Shown here in pieces: positions 16,736 to 23,600 of a stretch of 64,000 bases of DNA. The stretch lies in contig NZ_AUAX01000019.1 of NCBI RefSeq assembly GCF_000428945.1, forward strand, positions 186,001 to 250,000, written 5' to 3'. The number at the start of each line of letters is the position of its first letter. The stretch's first letter is position 1. The stretch comes from Hamadaea tsunoensis DSM 44101. Lineage in GTDB: Bacteria; Actinomycetota; Actinomycetes; Mycobacteriales; Micromonosporaceae. A program made the translations under genes and the position numbers. Below the pieces are notes generated by a model. It made no database searches, was not told where the DNA came from, and was given only the letters and a program-made list of their open reading frames with translations.

Positions 16736-17287
16736 GTGCAGCCTGAGGACAGCGCCCGCCGGGCAGAGCTCTTGGACAAGATCGTCGCGTACGCGCGCCG
16801 GCACGGTCTGGCCGACGTGTCGTTGCGCCCGCTCGCGGCCGCCGTCGGGTCGAGCCCGCGCGTGCTGTTGTACTTCTTCGGCAGCAAGGAGAAGCTCGTC
16901 CGCGAGGTCGTCGCGTACACGCGGGCGGAGCAGGTCGCCACGCTCGCCCCGGAGCTGAACGCGGCCGCCGTCGACCGGCTGTGGGCGTGGCTGTCCGACA
17001 ACGACAACGTCACCCGGCTGTTCTACGAGAGCTACGCGCTCTCGCTGCGCGACGATCCGGGGCCGTGGGCCGGTTTCGGCGCGGCCAGCGTACGCGAATG
17101 GCTCCCGCATCTGCTGCCGCTGTCGGCCCGGCTGCTGCCCGGCGTACCGGCGGAGACCGGCGCGACCCTGATCCTGGCGATGCTGCGCGGCCTGCTCATG
17201 GACCGCCTCGCCACCGGGGACACCGAACGGGTGGATGCCGCCGTGGCGCTGTTCGAGAACCTCCTGACGGCCGAGCCGCCCGCTTGA
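16736..17287 (+). CDS. TetR-family transcriptional regulator
   Basis: 183 residues. Residues ~12-58 form the TetR helix-turn-helix (LADVSLRPLAAAVGSSPRVL, then YYFF-like LYFFGSKEKLV). The C-terminal helical bundle is the ligand and dimer domain. GTG start. It lies between the transpeptidase gene and a GNAT acetyltransferase gene, with a strong TGAAAC/GTTTCA palindrome directly in front of the latter, so local repression of the acetyltransferase is likely. The ligand is unknown. Confidence 0.85.
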   Translation: MQPEDSARRAELLDKIVAYARRHGLADVSLRPLAAAVGSSPRVLLYFFGSKEKLVREVVAYTRAEQVATLAPELNAAAVDRLWAWLSDNDNVTRLFYESYALSLRDDPGPWAGFGAASVREWLPHLLPLSARLLPGVPAETGATLILAMLRGLLMDRLATGDTERVDAAVALFENLLTAEPPA

Positions 17288-17334
17288 CGTTTGGACCGCC
17301 CTTCTTGGCGCTGGACTGGCCCTTGACGCTGGAC

Positions 17335-17350
17335 TGAAACGACTGTTTCA
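17335..17350. promoter_or_regulatory. Probable TetR operator TGAAAC-N4-GTTTCA
   Basis: TGAAACGACTGTTTCA is an inverted repeat with 6-base arms, 8 bases upstream of the GNAT start codon. Position and symmetry fit an operator for the TetR protein encoded just upstream. The bases before it also hold an imperfect direct repeat of TGGCGCTGGACTGG type. Confidence 0.55.
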
Positions 17351-17358
17351 CTGAGGTC

Positions 17359-17898
17359 ATGGCTGAGACACGGGGCACGACACGGGGTACGACACGGGGC
17401 ACGGCGCAGACGCGGGGCACAGCCGCGATACGACCACTGGACCGGCCGGGCGACCTGGGCTGGGTCGTCCAGCGGCACGGCGAGATCTACGCCGACCAGT
17501 TCGGCTGGGACGCGACCTTCGAGGAACTGGTCGCGCAGATCGTCGCGGACTACGCGACCGACCGCGACACCGCCCGCGAACAGGCCTGGATCGCCGAGGT
17601 CGACGGCGTGCGGGCCGGCTGCGTCTTCTGCGTACGCAAGGACGCCGACACGGCCCAGCTGCGCATCCTGCTCGTCGACCCGGAATTCCGCGGCCACGGG
17701 ATCGGCGGCGCACTCGTGCGCACGTGCATCGCGTACGCGCGCGCGGCCGGCTACCGGAAGATGATGCTCTGGACCAACCATCCGCTGACGGCCGCCCGCA
17801 AGATCTACCTGGCGGAGGGCTTCCAGCTCGTGGAGTCCTACGAGCACGAGTCCTTCGGCGCCACCCTCACCGGCCAGATCTACGAACTCACCCTGTGA
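17359..17898 (+). CDS. GNAT-family N-acetyltransferase
   Basis: 179 residues. Acetyl-CoA motif A is LLVDPEFRGHGIGGALV, with RGHGIGG at 111-117; motif B is KIYLAEGFQLV. The early part (GEIYADQFGWDATFEELVAQIV) resembles the GNAT half of MarR-GNAT proteins. It acetylates an unknown small-molecule or protein amine in the cytoplasm. The first 20 residues are low-complexity (RGTT repeats), encoded by 12-base tandem repeats, so the true start could be later. Likely controlled by the adjacent TetR protein through the palindrome at 17335-17350. Confidence 0.85.
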   Translation: MAETRGTTRGTTRGTAQTRGTAAIRPLDRPGDLGWVVQRHGEIYADQFGWDATFEELVAQIVADYATDRDTAREQAWIAEVDGVRAGCVFCVRKDADTAQLRILLVDPEFRGHGIGGALVRTCIAYARAAGYRKMMLWTNHPLTAARKIYLAEGFQLVESYEHESFGATLTGQIYELTL

Positions 17899-18119
17899 TC
17901 ATGTAGGCACTAAAGATCAAATTCATGTCCCGGGTTCGTCGATCTCACTTCCGCTCCTCGCGCGGGAGACCGTTCCGCCCCTATCGCTACGCTCCAGGGA
18001 CTCCACTGCCAGGTGAGTGGGGCGAGGCATCATCCACCGCGGCCCGGTCACCGCCTCAACCCCTGCCCGGCCTTTGTCGCGACTGTCCGATATGGGCGCG
18101 GGGCGGCGGTCGACGGGGT

Positions 18120-18310
18120 GATCGTTTACGGCTGCGGCGTGGAAACAGCCCCCCGACGCATGATCGTTTACGGTTCTGGAGCACGCTGACCGACCTTTGC
18201 CACACCTGACGCGTAATTGATCATGCAGATCGGGCCGGATTGACACCCCAGCCGTAAACGATCAACAAATCAGCGCCCCGTGCCCATCTGCCGGAAGATC
18301 GTTCCCGCAT
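18120..18310 (-). repeat. Family D GATC-ended repeat, copy 1
   Basis: Inverted arms GATCGTTTACGGCTG at 18120-18134 and its complement at 18249-18263. Reversed, this segment matches 60255-60447, including the shared stretch GATCTGCATGATCAATTACG and an adjacent ACGATCTTCCG motif. It is nested inside the composite element. Confidence 0.7.
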
Positions 18311-18377
18311 CGCGGGCAACGGTCGACCGCGGGACGGTGTGGACGTGATCCGCAGCGGCTGAGATGTCAAAACGCAC

Positions 18378-18460
18378 CCCATCCCCTCGATCCACAGCGG
18401 TCGGGATGTAGGAAAACGGCCTCTGCCTACATCTCAGCCGTAATGGATCGAGGGGATGGG
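18378..18460. repeat. Hairpin with GATC-containing 17-base arms
   Basis: CCCATCCCCTCGATCCA at 18378-18394 pairs with TGGATCGAGGGGATGGG at 18444-18460, and inner arms around GATGTAGG/CCTACATC add to the stem. No second copy was seen, but the plan resembles families C and D. Confidence 0.65.
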
Positions 18461-18749
18461 CCTGGAAACTACATCCCAGCCGCGAACGATCACCGGCGAG
18501 CCGACCCACCCAACCGCCATATCGGACAGTCGCGACAAAGGCACGGCGGGGGTTTGGGTGAAACGGCGACCGGATCGCGGTGGATGATGCTTCGCCCCAG
18601 AAACCTGGCAGTGGAGTCCCCGGAGCGCAGCGACAGGGGCGGAACGGTCTCCCGCGCGAGGAGCGGAAGTGAGATCGACGAACCCGGGCCATGAATATGA
18701 TCTTGACTTTGATCTTGTGTAAGGGAACGGACTTTTCCCTGGATATGGT

Positions 18750-18783
18750 CCTGTGGTCCGGAGCGCGCCCTCCGGACCACAGG
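18750..18783 (-). terminator. Terminator of the secreted sugar dehydrogenase gene
   Basis: Perfect 14-bp stem (CCTGTGGTCCGGAG and its complement) with a 6-base loop, 19 bases past the stop codon of the leftward gene at 18802. Confidence 0.75.
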
Positions 18784-18801
18784 GGTCTCACCCGAAGATC
18801 A

Positions 18802-21246
18802 TCAAGAAATGATGATCTTGTAAATCTTGTCGGAGCCGTTGGCCTGGCCGCCGTTGTTGTCGCAGTTGGTCGTGCTGAGCCAGATCTGGTCCGCGCCCGG
18901 CACCTTCGTGACCGTGCGCAGCCGGCCGTAGGTTCCGACGTAGTACGCCGTCGGCGAGCCGGTGCTCTCGCCGCTCAGCAGCGGGATCCGCCAGAGCCGC
19001 GTGCCGCGCAGCGCCGCCATGTAGACGACGTCGCGGACGATGGCGATGCCGGAGGGCGAGGCGGTGGAGACCGACCACTGGCGGGCGGGGTTGGTCATGC
19101 CGGCGACGCTGCAGGTGCCTTCGCAGGTGGGCCAGCCGTAGTTGTTGCCGGGCTTGATCAGGTTGAGCTCGTCGTACATGCTGTCGCCGAACTCGGCCTC
19201 CCAGAGCCGGCCCTGCGAGTCCCAGGCGAGACCCTGCGGGTTGCGGTGGCCGTAGCTGTAGACCAGGGTGCCGAACGGGTTGCCGGGCGCGGGCGTGCCG
19301 TCGGTCTTCATCCGCAGGACCTTGCCGTTGAGCGAGCTCTTGTTCTGGGCGTTGCTGCTGCTCTGGGCGTCGCCGGTGGTGGCGTAGAGGTAGCCGTCCG
19401 GCCCGAAGGCGAGCCGGCCGCCGTTGTGGTAGCGGTTCTTGGCGATGCCCTGCACGAGGATCGTGTACGCCGTGAGCGTGCTCCCGTTGTAGGTCATCCG
19501 CACGATGCGGTTGCCCTCGCTGGCGGTGTGCATGAAGTACACGTAGTGGTTGGTGTCCCAGTTCGGGTCGAAGGCCACGCCGAGCAGGCCGCCCTCGCCG
19601 TCGGTGGTGACCACGTTCGGGACGGTGCCGACCTGGGTCTTGGTGCCGCCCGTGGTGAGCTTGTAGACCTTGAACTGGCCGGCGGTCGTCTTGTCGTCCC
19701 GCTCGGTGACCAGCGCCGAGAGGCCGTCGGGGGCGAAGTACGTGCCCCACGGGATGGTCCAGCCGGAGGAGAAGGTGGACGGCGTGCCGGGGAAGCCGCC
19801 CGAGCCGCAGGCGGTGGTCGAGAACGTCACGGCGTTGCTGGCCGCGGAGACGTTGCCGCCCGCGTCCCTCGCCACGAGGCTGAGGGTGTAGGAGGTGTTG
19901 CAGAGCAGCGCGGTCACCTGTCCGGAGGTCACCTTCCCGAAGGTCTGCACGACCGTGCCGCCGCTCACCACGTCGTACGCGGTGACGCCGACGTTGTCGG
20001 TCGACGCCGTCCAGGTCAGGTTGACCGTGCTGGCGGTCGCGTTGGACTGGGCGAGGCCGGTCGGGGCCGTCGGCGCCTGCGTGTCCGAACTGGGCAGCGT
20101 GGTGCAGTACGCCTGGGCGCTGGAGAGCGAGACGTTGCCGGCCGCGTCCCGGGCGAAGACCGACAGGTGGTACTCGGTGTTCGGGCTGAGGCCGGTCAGG
20201 TCCGCGCTCGGCGTCGTGCCGCCGACGGAGGCCAGCTTGTTGCCGTCGTTGTAGACGTCGTACGCGCTCACGCTCACGTTGTCCGAGGAGGCCGGCCAGG
20301 TCAGCGTGAGGCTGGTCGAGGTGATGTTCGAGCAGGCGGGCTGGCCGGGCGTGGTGGGTGCCTGGGAGTCGCTCTGCTGGGTGACCCGCAGCCGGTCGAG
20401 GTTGGGGCCGCCGTTGGCGGTCGTCGCGGTCGCCCGGATCGTGTTGCTCCCGGCCGCCAGCGTCACGCTGATCGTCGTGTCGGTCCAGGTGTCCCAGTTC
20501 GTGGTGGCCGGGAAGGACAGGTCGTTCGCCGCGACGTTGCCGTTGACGGAGACGTCCATCGGCCGGTCGACGGCTGTGCCGTTCGAGTAGTGGAAGGTGA
20601 TCTGGGCCGTGCCCGCGACCGCCCCGGTGACCGCGAACTCGACGTAGCTGCCGGCCACGTTCGTGTAGTCCACGAAGCCCGTGCCGGTGTAGCCCAGGTG
20701 GTTCGTGGCGACCGCCCCCTGCGAGATGGTCGCGTTCTCCGCCTGATAGTCCGTGTACGCGGGGAGCAGGTCCACGTCCAGGTAGTCGAGATTGGCCGGG
20801 CCGTTGGCGGTCGTGCCGGTGATCCGGATGGTGTTCGCGCCGGAGTTCACGGGCACCGTGACGGTCTTCGTCGCCCAGGTGTCCCAGTTCGTGGTGGCCG
20901 GGAACGAGACGCCGCTCATCGCGAGGAACCCGTTGACGGTGATGTCGGAGACGCGGTCGACGGCGGTGCCGTTCGAGTATCGGATCGAGACGGAAGCCGT
21001 GCCCGCGGACGCCATGGTGACCGTCCACTGTACATAGCTGCCGGCGACGTTGTCGCAGTTCACGTAGCCTGTGCCGGAGAAGCCGGTGTGCGTGGTCTCC
21101 AGGACGCCCTGCGAGATCGTGGCGTTCTCGGCCTCGTACCGGGTCGGTGCGGCCGCGGCGGGCGCCGCGCCGGCGGTCAGCAGGCCGAGGACGAGCCCGG
21201 CGGCGGCGAGGCCGGCGACCAGGCCGCGCTGATGGCGGAAACTCAT
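18802..21246 (-). CDS. Secreted PQQ-type sugar dehydrogenase with two CBM35 and two FN3 domains
   Basis: 814 residues. A signal peptide ends near 33 (AAPAAAA). Two CBM35-type modules follow (about 34-157 and 164-290, each starting YEAENATISQG or YQAENATISQG), then two fibronectin III domains (about 296-388 and 392-483; both with WxASxDNVxVxAYDV). A six-bladed propeller of the glucose/sorbosone dehydrogenase family completes the protein (DGEGGLLGVAFDP, NRYHNGGRLAFGPDGYLY, YSYGHRNPQGLAWD). Known relatives oxidise aldoses with pyrroloquinoline quinone outside the cell. The CBMs should hold it on plant polysaccharide. A sigma70-like promoter and a palindromic site lie about 180-225 bases upstream. 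Confidence 0.85.
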   Translation of the reverse strand: MSFRHQRGLVAGLAAAGLVLGLLTAGAAPAAAAPTRYEAENATISQGVLETTHTGFSGTGYVNCDNVAGSYVQWTVTMASAGTASVSIRYSNGTAVDRVSDITVNGFLAMSGVSFPATTNWDTWATKTVTVPVNSGANTIRITGTTANGPANLDYLDVDLLPAYTDYQAENATISQGAVATNHLGYTGTGFVDYTNVAGSYVEFAVTGAVAGTAQITFHYSNGTAVDRPMDVSVNGNVAANDLSFPATTNWDTWTDTTISVTLAAGSNTIRATATTANGGPNLDRLRVTQQSDSQAPTTPGQPACSNITSTSLTLTWPASSDNVSVSAYDVYNDGNKLASVGGTTPSADLTGLSPNTEYHLSVFARDAAGNVSLSSAQAYCTTLPSSDTQAPTAPTGLAQSNATASTVNLTWTASTDNVGVTAYDVVSGGTVVQTFGKVTSGQVTALLCNTSYTLSLVARDAGGNVSAASNAVTFSTTACGSGGFPGTPSTFSSGWTIPWGTYFAPDGLSALVTERDDKTTAGQFKVYKLTTGGTKTQVGTVPNVVTTDGEGGLLGVAFDPNWDTNHYVYFMHTASEGNRIVRMTYNGSTLTAYTILVQGIAKNRYHNGGRLAFGPDGYLYATTGDAQSSSNAQNKSSLNGKVLRMKTDGTPAPGNPFGTLVYSYGHRNPQGLAWDSQGRLWEAEFGDSMYDELNLIKPGNNYGWPTCEGTCSVAGMTNPARQWSVSTASPSGIAIVRDVVYMAALRGTRLWRIPLLSGESTGSPTAYYVGTYGRLRTVTKVPGADQIWLSTTNCDNNGGQANGSDKIYKIIIS

Positions 21247-21406
21247 CGAACCCTCCCAAATGGTTCGACGGACGGCGGGGCCTCTCGCCCGGCCGTGATG
21301 AATGTGGGCATGCGGTGCACGCGGACGGGACAGGTCCGCGTGGCCGATGGCGCGTCGGCCCAGGTGCTGATGCTCATGCGGTGGTGCTGGTTGCTGAGGC
21401 GATGTC

Positions 21407-21427
21407 GTCAGTTAGTTAGACTGACTT
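21407..21427. promoter_or_regulatory. Palindromic operator at the dehydrogenase transcription start
   Basis: GTCAGTTAGTTAGACTGAC at 21407-21425 has arms GTCAGT/ACTGAC. It lies just downstream of the -10 element of the leftward promoter, where a bound repressor would block initiation. The core AGACTGACT is shared with the site at 14530-14545. Confidence 0.5.
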
Positions 21428-21441
21428 ACATATGCTGCGGA

Positions 21442-21471
21442 ATGCTAGTCCGCCCTTTGTGGAGCGGTCAA
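21442..21471 (-). promoter_or_regulatory. Promoter of the sugar dehydrogenase gene
   Basis: On the minus strand, TTGACC (21471-21466) is separated by 18 bases from TAGCAT (21447-21442). This would give a leader of about 190 bases before the start at 21246. The leader shows no recognisable riboswitch. Confidence 0.55.
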
Positions 21472-21526
21472 GCGGTCGTCTGGTGGCAGGGTGTCCCGAC
21501 GGCCGCCGATCCGGCAGGATGGCGGC

Positions 21527-22867
21527 ATGATCCTGGCCGTCACGCTGAACCCCGCGCTGGACATCACCTACCGGGTCGACACGCTGCGGCCGCACGCCAC
21601 GCACCGCGTACGGGAGGTCGCCGAGCGGGCCGGCGGCAAGGGGCTCAACGTCGCCCGCGTCCTCGCCCAGCTCGGCGAGCCCGTCCTCGCGACCGGCCTG
21701 GTCGGCGGGATCACCGGCGCGCGGCTCGGCACCCTCCTCGGCACGATCCCGCACGCCTTCTGGCCCGTCGCCGGCGAGGCCCGCCGCACCGTCACCGTCG
21801 TCGACGACCGCGAGGCCACCGGCTTCTGGGAACCCGGCCCCACCGTCACCGCCGACGAATGGGAGCGGTTCGTGGGCCATTTTCAGAGCCTCCTTCCCTC
21901 CGTACGCGTGGCCGTCCTCTCGGGATCGCTGCCCACCGGCGTGCCGCAGGACGCGTACGCGCAGCTGATCAGGGCCGCCCAGGCCGTCGGCGTACGGACC
22001 GTGCTGGACGCGGACGGTCCCGCCCTGGCGGCCGGGATCGAGGCCGGGCCGGACGTCGTCAAGCCCAACGTGGACGAACTCGGCGACGACACACCCCGCG
22101 AACTGCTCAAGCGCGGAGCGAAGGCCGTGGTCGCCACGAAGGGCGAAGAGGGCATGGAGGTCGTGACGGAGCAGGGGACCTGGCGCGCGTACCCGCCCGA
22201 ACGCGTCTACGGCAACGCGACTGGGGCCGGCGACGCCGCGGTGGCGGCCCTGGCCCGCGGACTCGTCCGCGACGCGGCCTGGTCCGACCTCGTCACCGAC
22301 GCGATCGCCCTCTCGGCCGCCGCGGTCGCCGCTCCGGTCGCCGGGCAGTTCGACGAGGACGCGTACGCGCGCTTCCGGGAAGGCGTACACGTGGAGGAGA
22401 TGGCCCACCGTGCGGCCGTACGCGTCGTCTGCCTCGACACCGACGGCCGGATCCTGCTGATGCGCTGGCGCGATCCGGCGAACGGGGAGACCCTGTGGGA
22501 GCCCCCGGGCGGCGGGATCGACGACGGCGAGGAGCCGATCGACACCGCGCGGCGCGAACTGGTCGAGGAGACCGGCCTCAACCCGGCGATGATCGGCGAG
22601 ATGAGCGTGGCGGTGCACCGCGACACGCAGTGGAACGGCCGGCGCTGGGTCGGCGTGGAACCCTTCTTCCTCGCCAAGTTCCCGTCGGCCAGGCCACCGG
22701 TGACCCCGGCCGAGCTGACCGCCGACGAGCAGCGCAACCTGGTCGAGAGCAAGTGGGTGCACTGGTCGGAACTGGGCGACCTGGAGGGCCGCCTGGAACC
22801 GCCGCAGCTGCTGTACATCGTCCGCCGCCTGGCCCCCAACGATCTGCGCCCCCGCCTCGACGACTGA
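21527..22867 (+). CDS. PfkB-family sugar-phosphate kinase fused to a Nudix hydrolase
   Basis: 446 residues in one uninterrupted frame. Residues 1-~285 are a PfkB kinase of the 1-phosphofructokinase/tagatose-6-phosphate kinase type: TLNPALDITY start, GGKGLNVARVLAQLG at 37-50, and the catalytic GAGD with Asp near 236. After a short helix, residues ~295-446 form a Nudix domain with an exact Nudix box (Gly329 to Leu351: G-x5-E-x7-REL-x-EE-x-GL). The kinase should phosphorylate a hexose phosphate in the cytoplasm; the Nudix half should hydrolyse a nucleoside diphosphate derivative. The fusion is unusual. An internal ATG at 22400 has a Shine-Dalgarno-like GGAGGA too close to work well. The ATG at 21527 is favoured over an upstream GTG (21491). 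Confidence 0.88.
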   Translation: MILAVTLNPALDITYRVDTLRPHATHRVREVAERAGGKGLNVARVLAQLGEPVLATGLVGGITGARLGTLLGTIPHAFWPVAGEARRTVTVVDDREATGFWEPGPTVTADEWERFVGHFQSLLPSVRVAVLSGSLPTGVPQDAYAQLIRAAQAVGVRTVLDADGPALAAGIEAGPDVVKPNVDELGDDTPRELLKRGAKAVVATKGEEGMEVVTEQGTWRAYPPERVYGNATGAGDAAVAALARGLVRDAAWSDLVTDAIALSAAAVAAPVAGQFDEDAYARFREGVHVEEMAHRAAVRVVCLDTDGRILLMRWRDPANGETLWEPPGGGIDDGEEPIDTARRELVEETGLNPAMIGEMSVAVHRDTQWNGRRWVGVEPFFLAKFPSARPPVTPAELTADEQRNLVESKWVHWSELGDLEGRLEPPQLLYIVRRLAPNDLRPRLDD

Positions 22868-22895
22868 TTCCGGGGTGGCTCCCGAAGGGAAATCC

Positions 22896-22938
22896 GGATG
22901 CCCCGTCTCTCGCGGCCGGGCGAGAACACGGGGCATCC
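22896..22938. terminator. Hairpin between convergent genes
   Basis: GGATGCCCCGT at 22896-22906 pairs with its complement at 22928-22938, and an inner TCTCGC/GCGAGA stem extends it. It lies 28 bases past the PfkB-Nudix stop and also downstream of the leftward small gene ending at 23077. Confidence 0.7.
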
Positions 22939-23076
22939 AGAGCTTGTGTGGGCGGGCCGCGCGGTGGTTCGGCATCCGGCCGGTGCATCGGTGCGTGACG
23001 CCGGTCGAACGGATCAGCTCGTGAGAGGGGCACCTCGTGGGCGAGCGTTCACCGCGCGGCCCAGCTGTGTACGCGC

Positions 23077-23424
23077 CTAGGGCGACGCGTCGCAGGCGGG
23101 ACGGGAGAGCCGGTTCTTGATCTGTACGCAGAGCTCGCCGGCCTGGCGGTGGCCACAGGTGGCGGCTTGGTTGGCCCAGTGCAGTGCGGCCCGGTACGCA
23201 CCGACGTCGGCGAGGTCGGCGGCGAGTTCGTAGGTCGTCTGCGGATCCTGGGTGAGGATGCGCCGCCAGTAGTCGGCCTGCGCCGTGACGCCGTTCTCTT
23301 CCAGCGTCATGATCATCAGCCAGATGGCCGCCGAGCTGGTTCCCGAGGCGGCCTGCCAGAAGAGCGCGCCGACGCCGAGCGTCTGGGCGAAGCACCGCTG
23401 GAGCCGGAGCCCCGTGTTCACCAT
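23077..23424 (-). CDS. Small protein of unknown function downstream of the LAL regulator
   Basis: 115 residues, family not recognised. The N-terminal third is hydrophobic (around GVGALFWQAASGTSSAAIWL). The C-terminal half (YWRRILTQDPQTTYELAADLADVGAYRAALHWANQAATCGH) has the helical spacing of a TPR/Sel1-like repeat. The open frame runs far upstream antisense to other genes, but coding character starts at the ATG at 23424. It lies 176 bases after the large LuxR-family regulator gene on the same strand, with an AT-rich palindromic site between them. Regulation by that protein is a guess from position. Confidence 0.5.
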   Translation of the reverse strand: MVNTGLRLQRCFAQTLGVGALFWQAASGTSSAAIWLMIMTLEENGVTAQADYWRRILTQDPQTTYELAADLADVGAYRAALHWANQAATCGHRQAGELCVQIKNRLSRPACDASP

Positions 23425-23489
23425 GGAAGATCCTCTCAAGGGGGACGCTCGCCGCAGGGTGGTGTTGCGAGCACGCACAGCATCCCACC

Positions 23490-23509
23490 GTGCACTGTGC
23501 AATTTGCAC
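23490..23509. promoter_or_regulatory. GTGCAA-T-TTGCAC palindrome upstream of the small gene
   Basis: A 13-base perfect palindrome at 23497-23509, preceded by GTGCAC at 23490-23495, 66-85 bases upstream of the small leftward gene. It is the most symmetrical site in this gap and an operator candidate. Confidence 0.35.
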
Positions 23510-23600
23510 GATCGCGCACAGTCGGGCGCGGGATGAGTGGCGGCGTCACTGCCCTTGAGTAATGGGTAGTACCGAGCTGAGTAGTCCCTGGCGGACCTGG

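Larger units (their letters stand above)
17912..18705. repeat. Family E composite element with ~185-bp inverted arms
   Basis: The whole gap 17899-18801 lacks a supported gene. Its main content is an inverted repeat: the left arm (about 17913-18095, starting around CCCGGGTTCGTCGATCTCAC) and the right arm (about 18517-18702) are near-identical over most of their length when one is reversed. The roughly 420-base interior holds a copy of the family D element and another hairpin. Fragments of the right arm recur near 14.7 and 15.15 kb. Long terminal inverted repeats with no transposase resemble a non-autonomous (MITE-like) element; no target duplication could be fixed by eye. Confidence 0.7.

Noticed and set aside
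22391-22402. Separate Nudix gene starting inside the PfkB-Nudix frame
   Set aside because: The Shine-Dalgarno-like GGAGGA is only a base or two from the ATG and the frame is continuous, so a fusion is simpler, though not proven.
18691-22998. 1435-residue plus-strand frame opposite the sugar dehydrogenase
   Set aside because: Low-complexity translation crossing a terminator, a promoter region and the PfkB gene in another frame; an artefact of high GC.
21416-23509. Long minus-strand frame across the PfkB-Nudix gene
   Set aside because: No recognisable domain; the opposite strand has intact PfkB and Nudix motifs.
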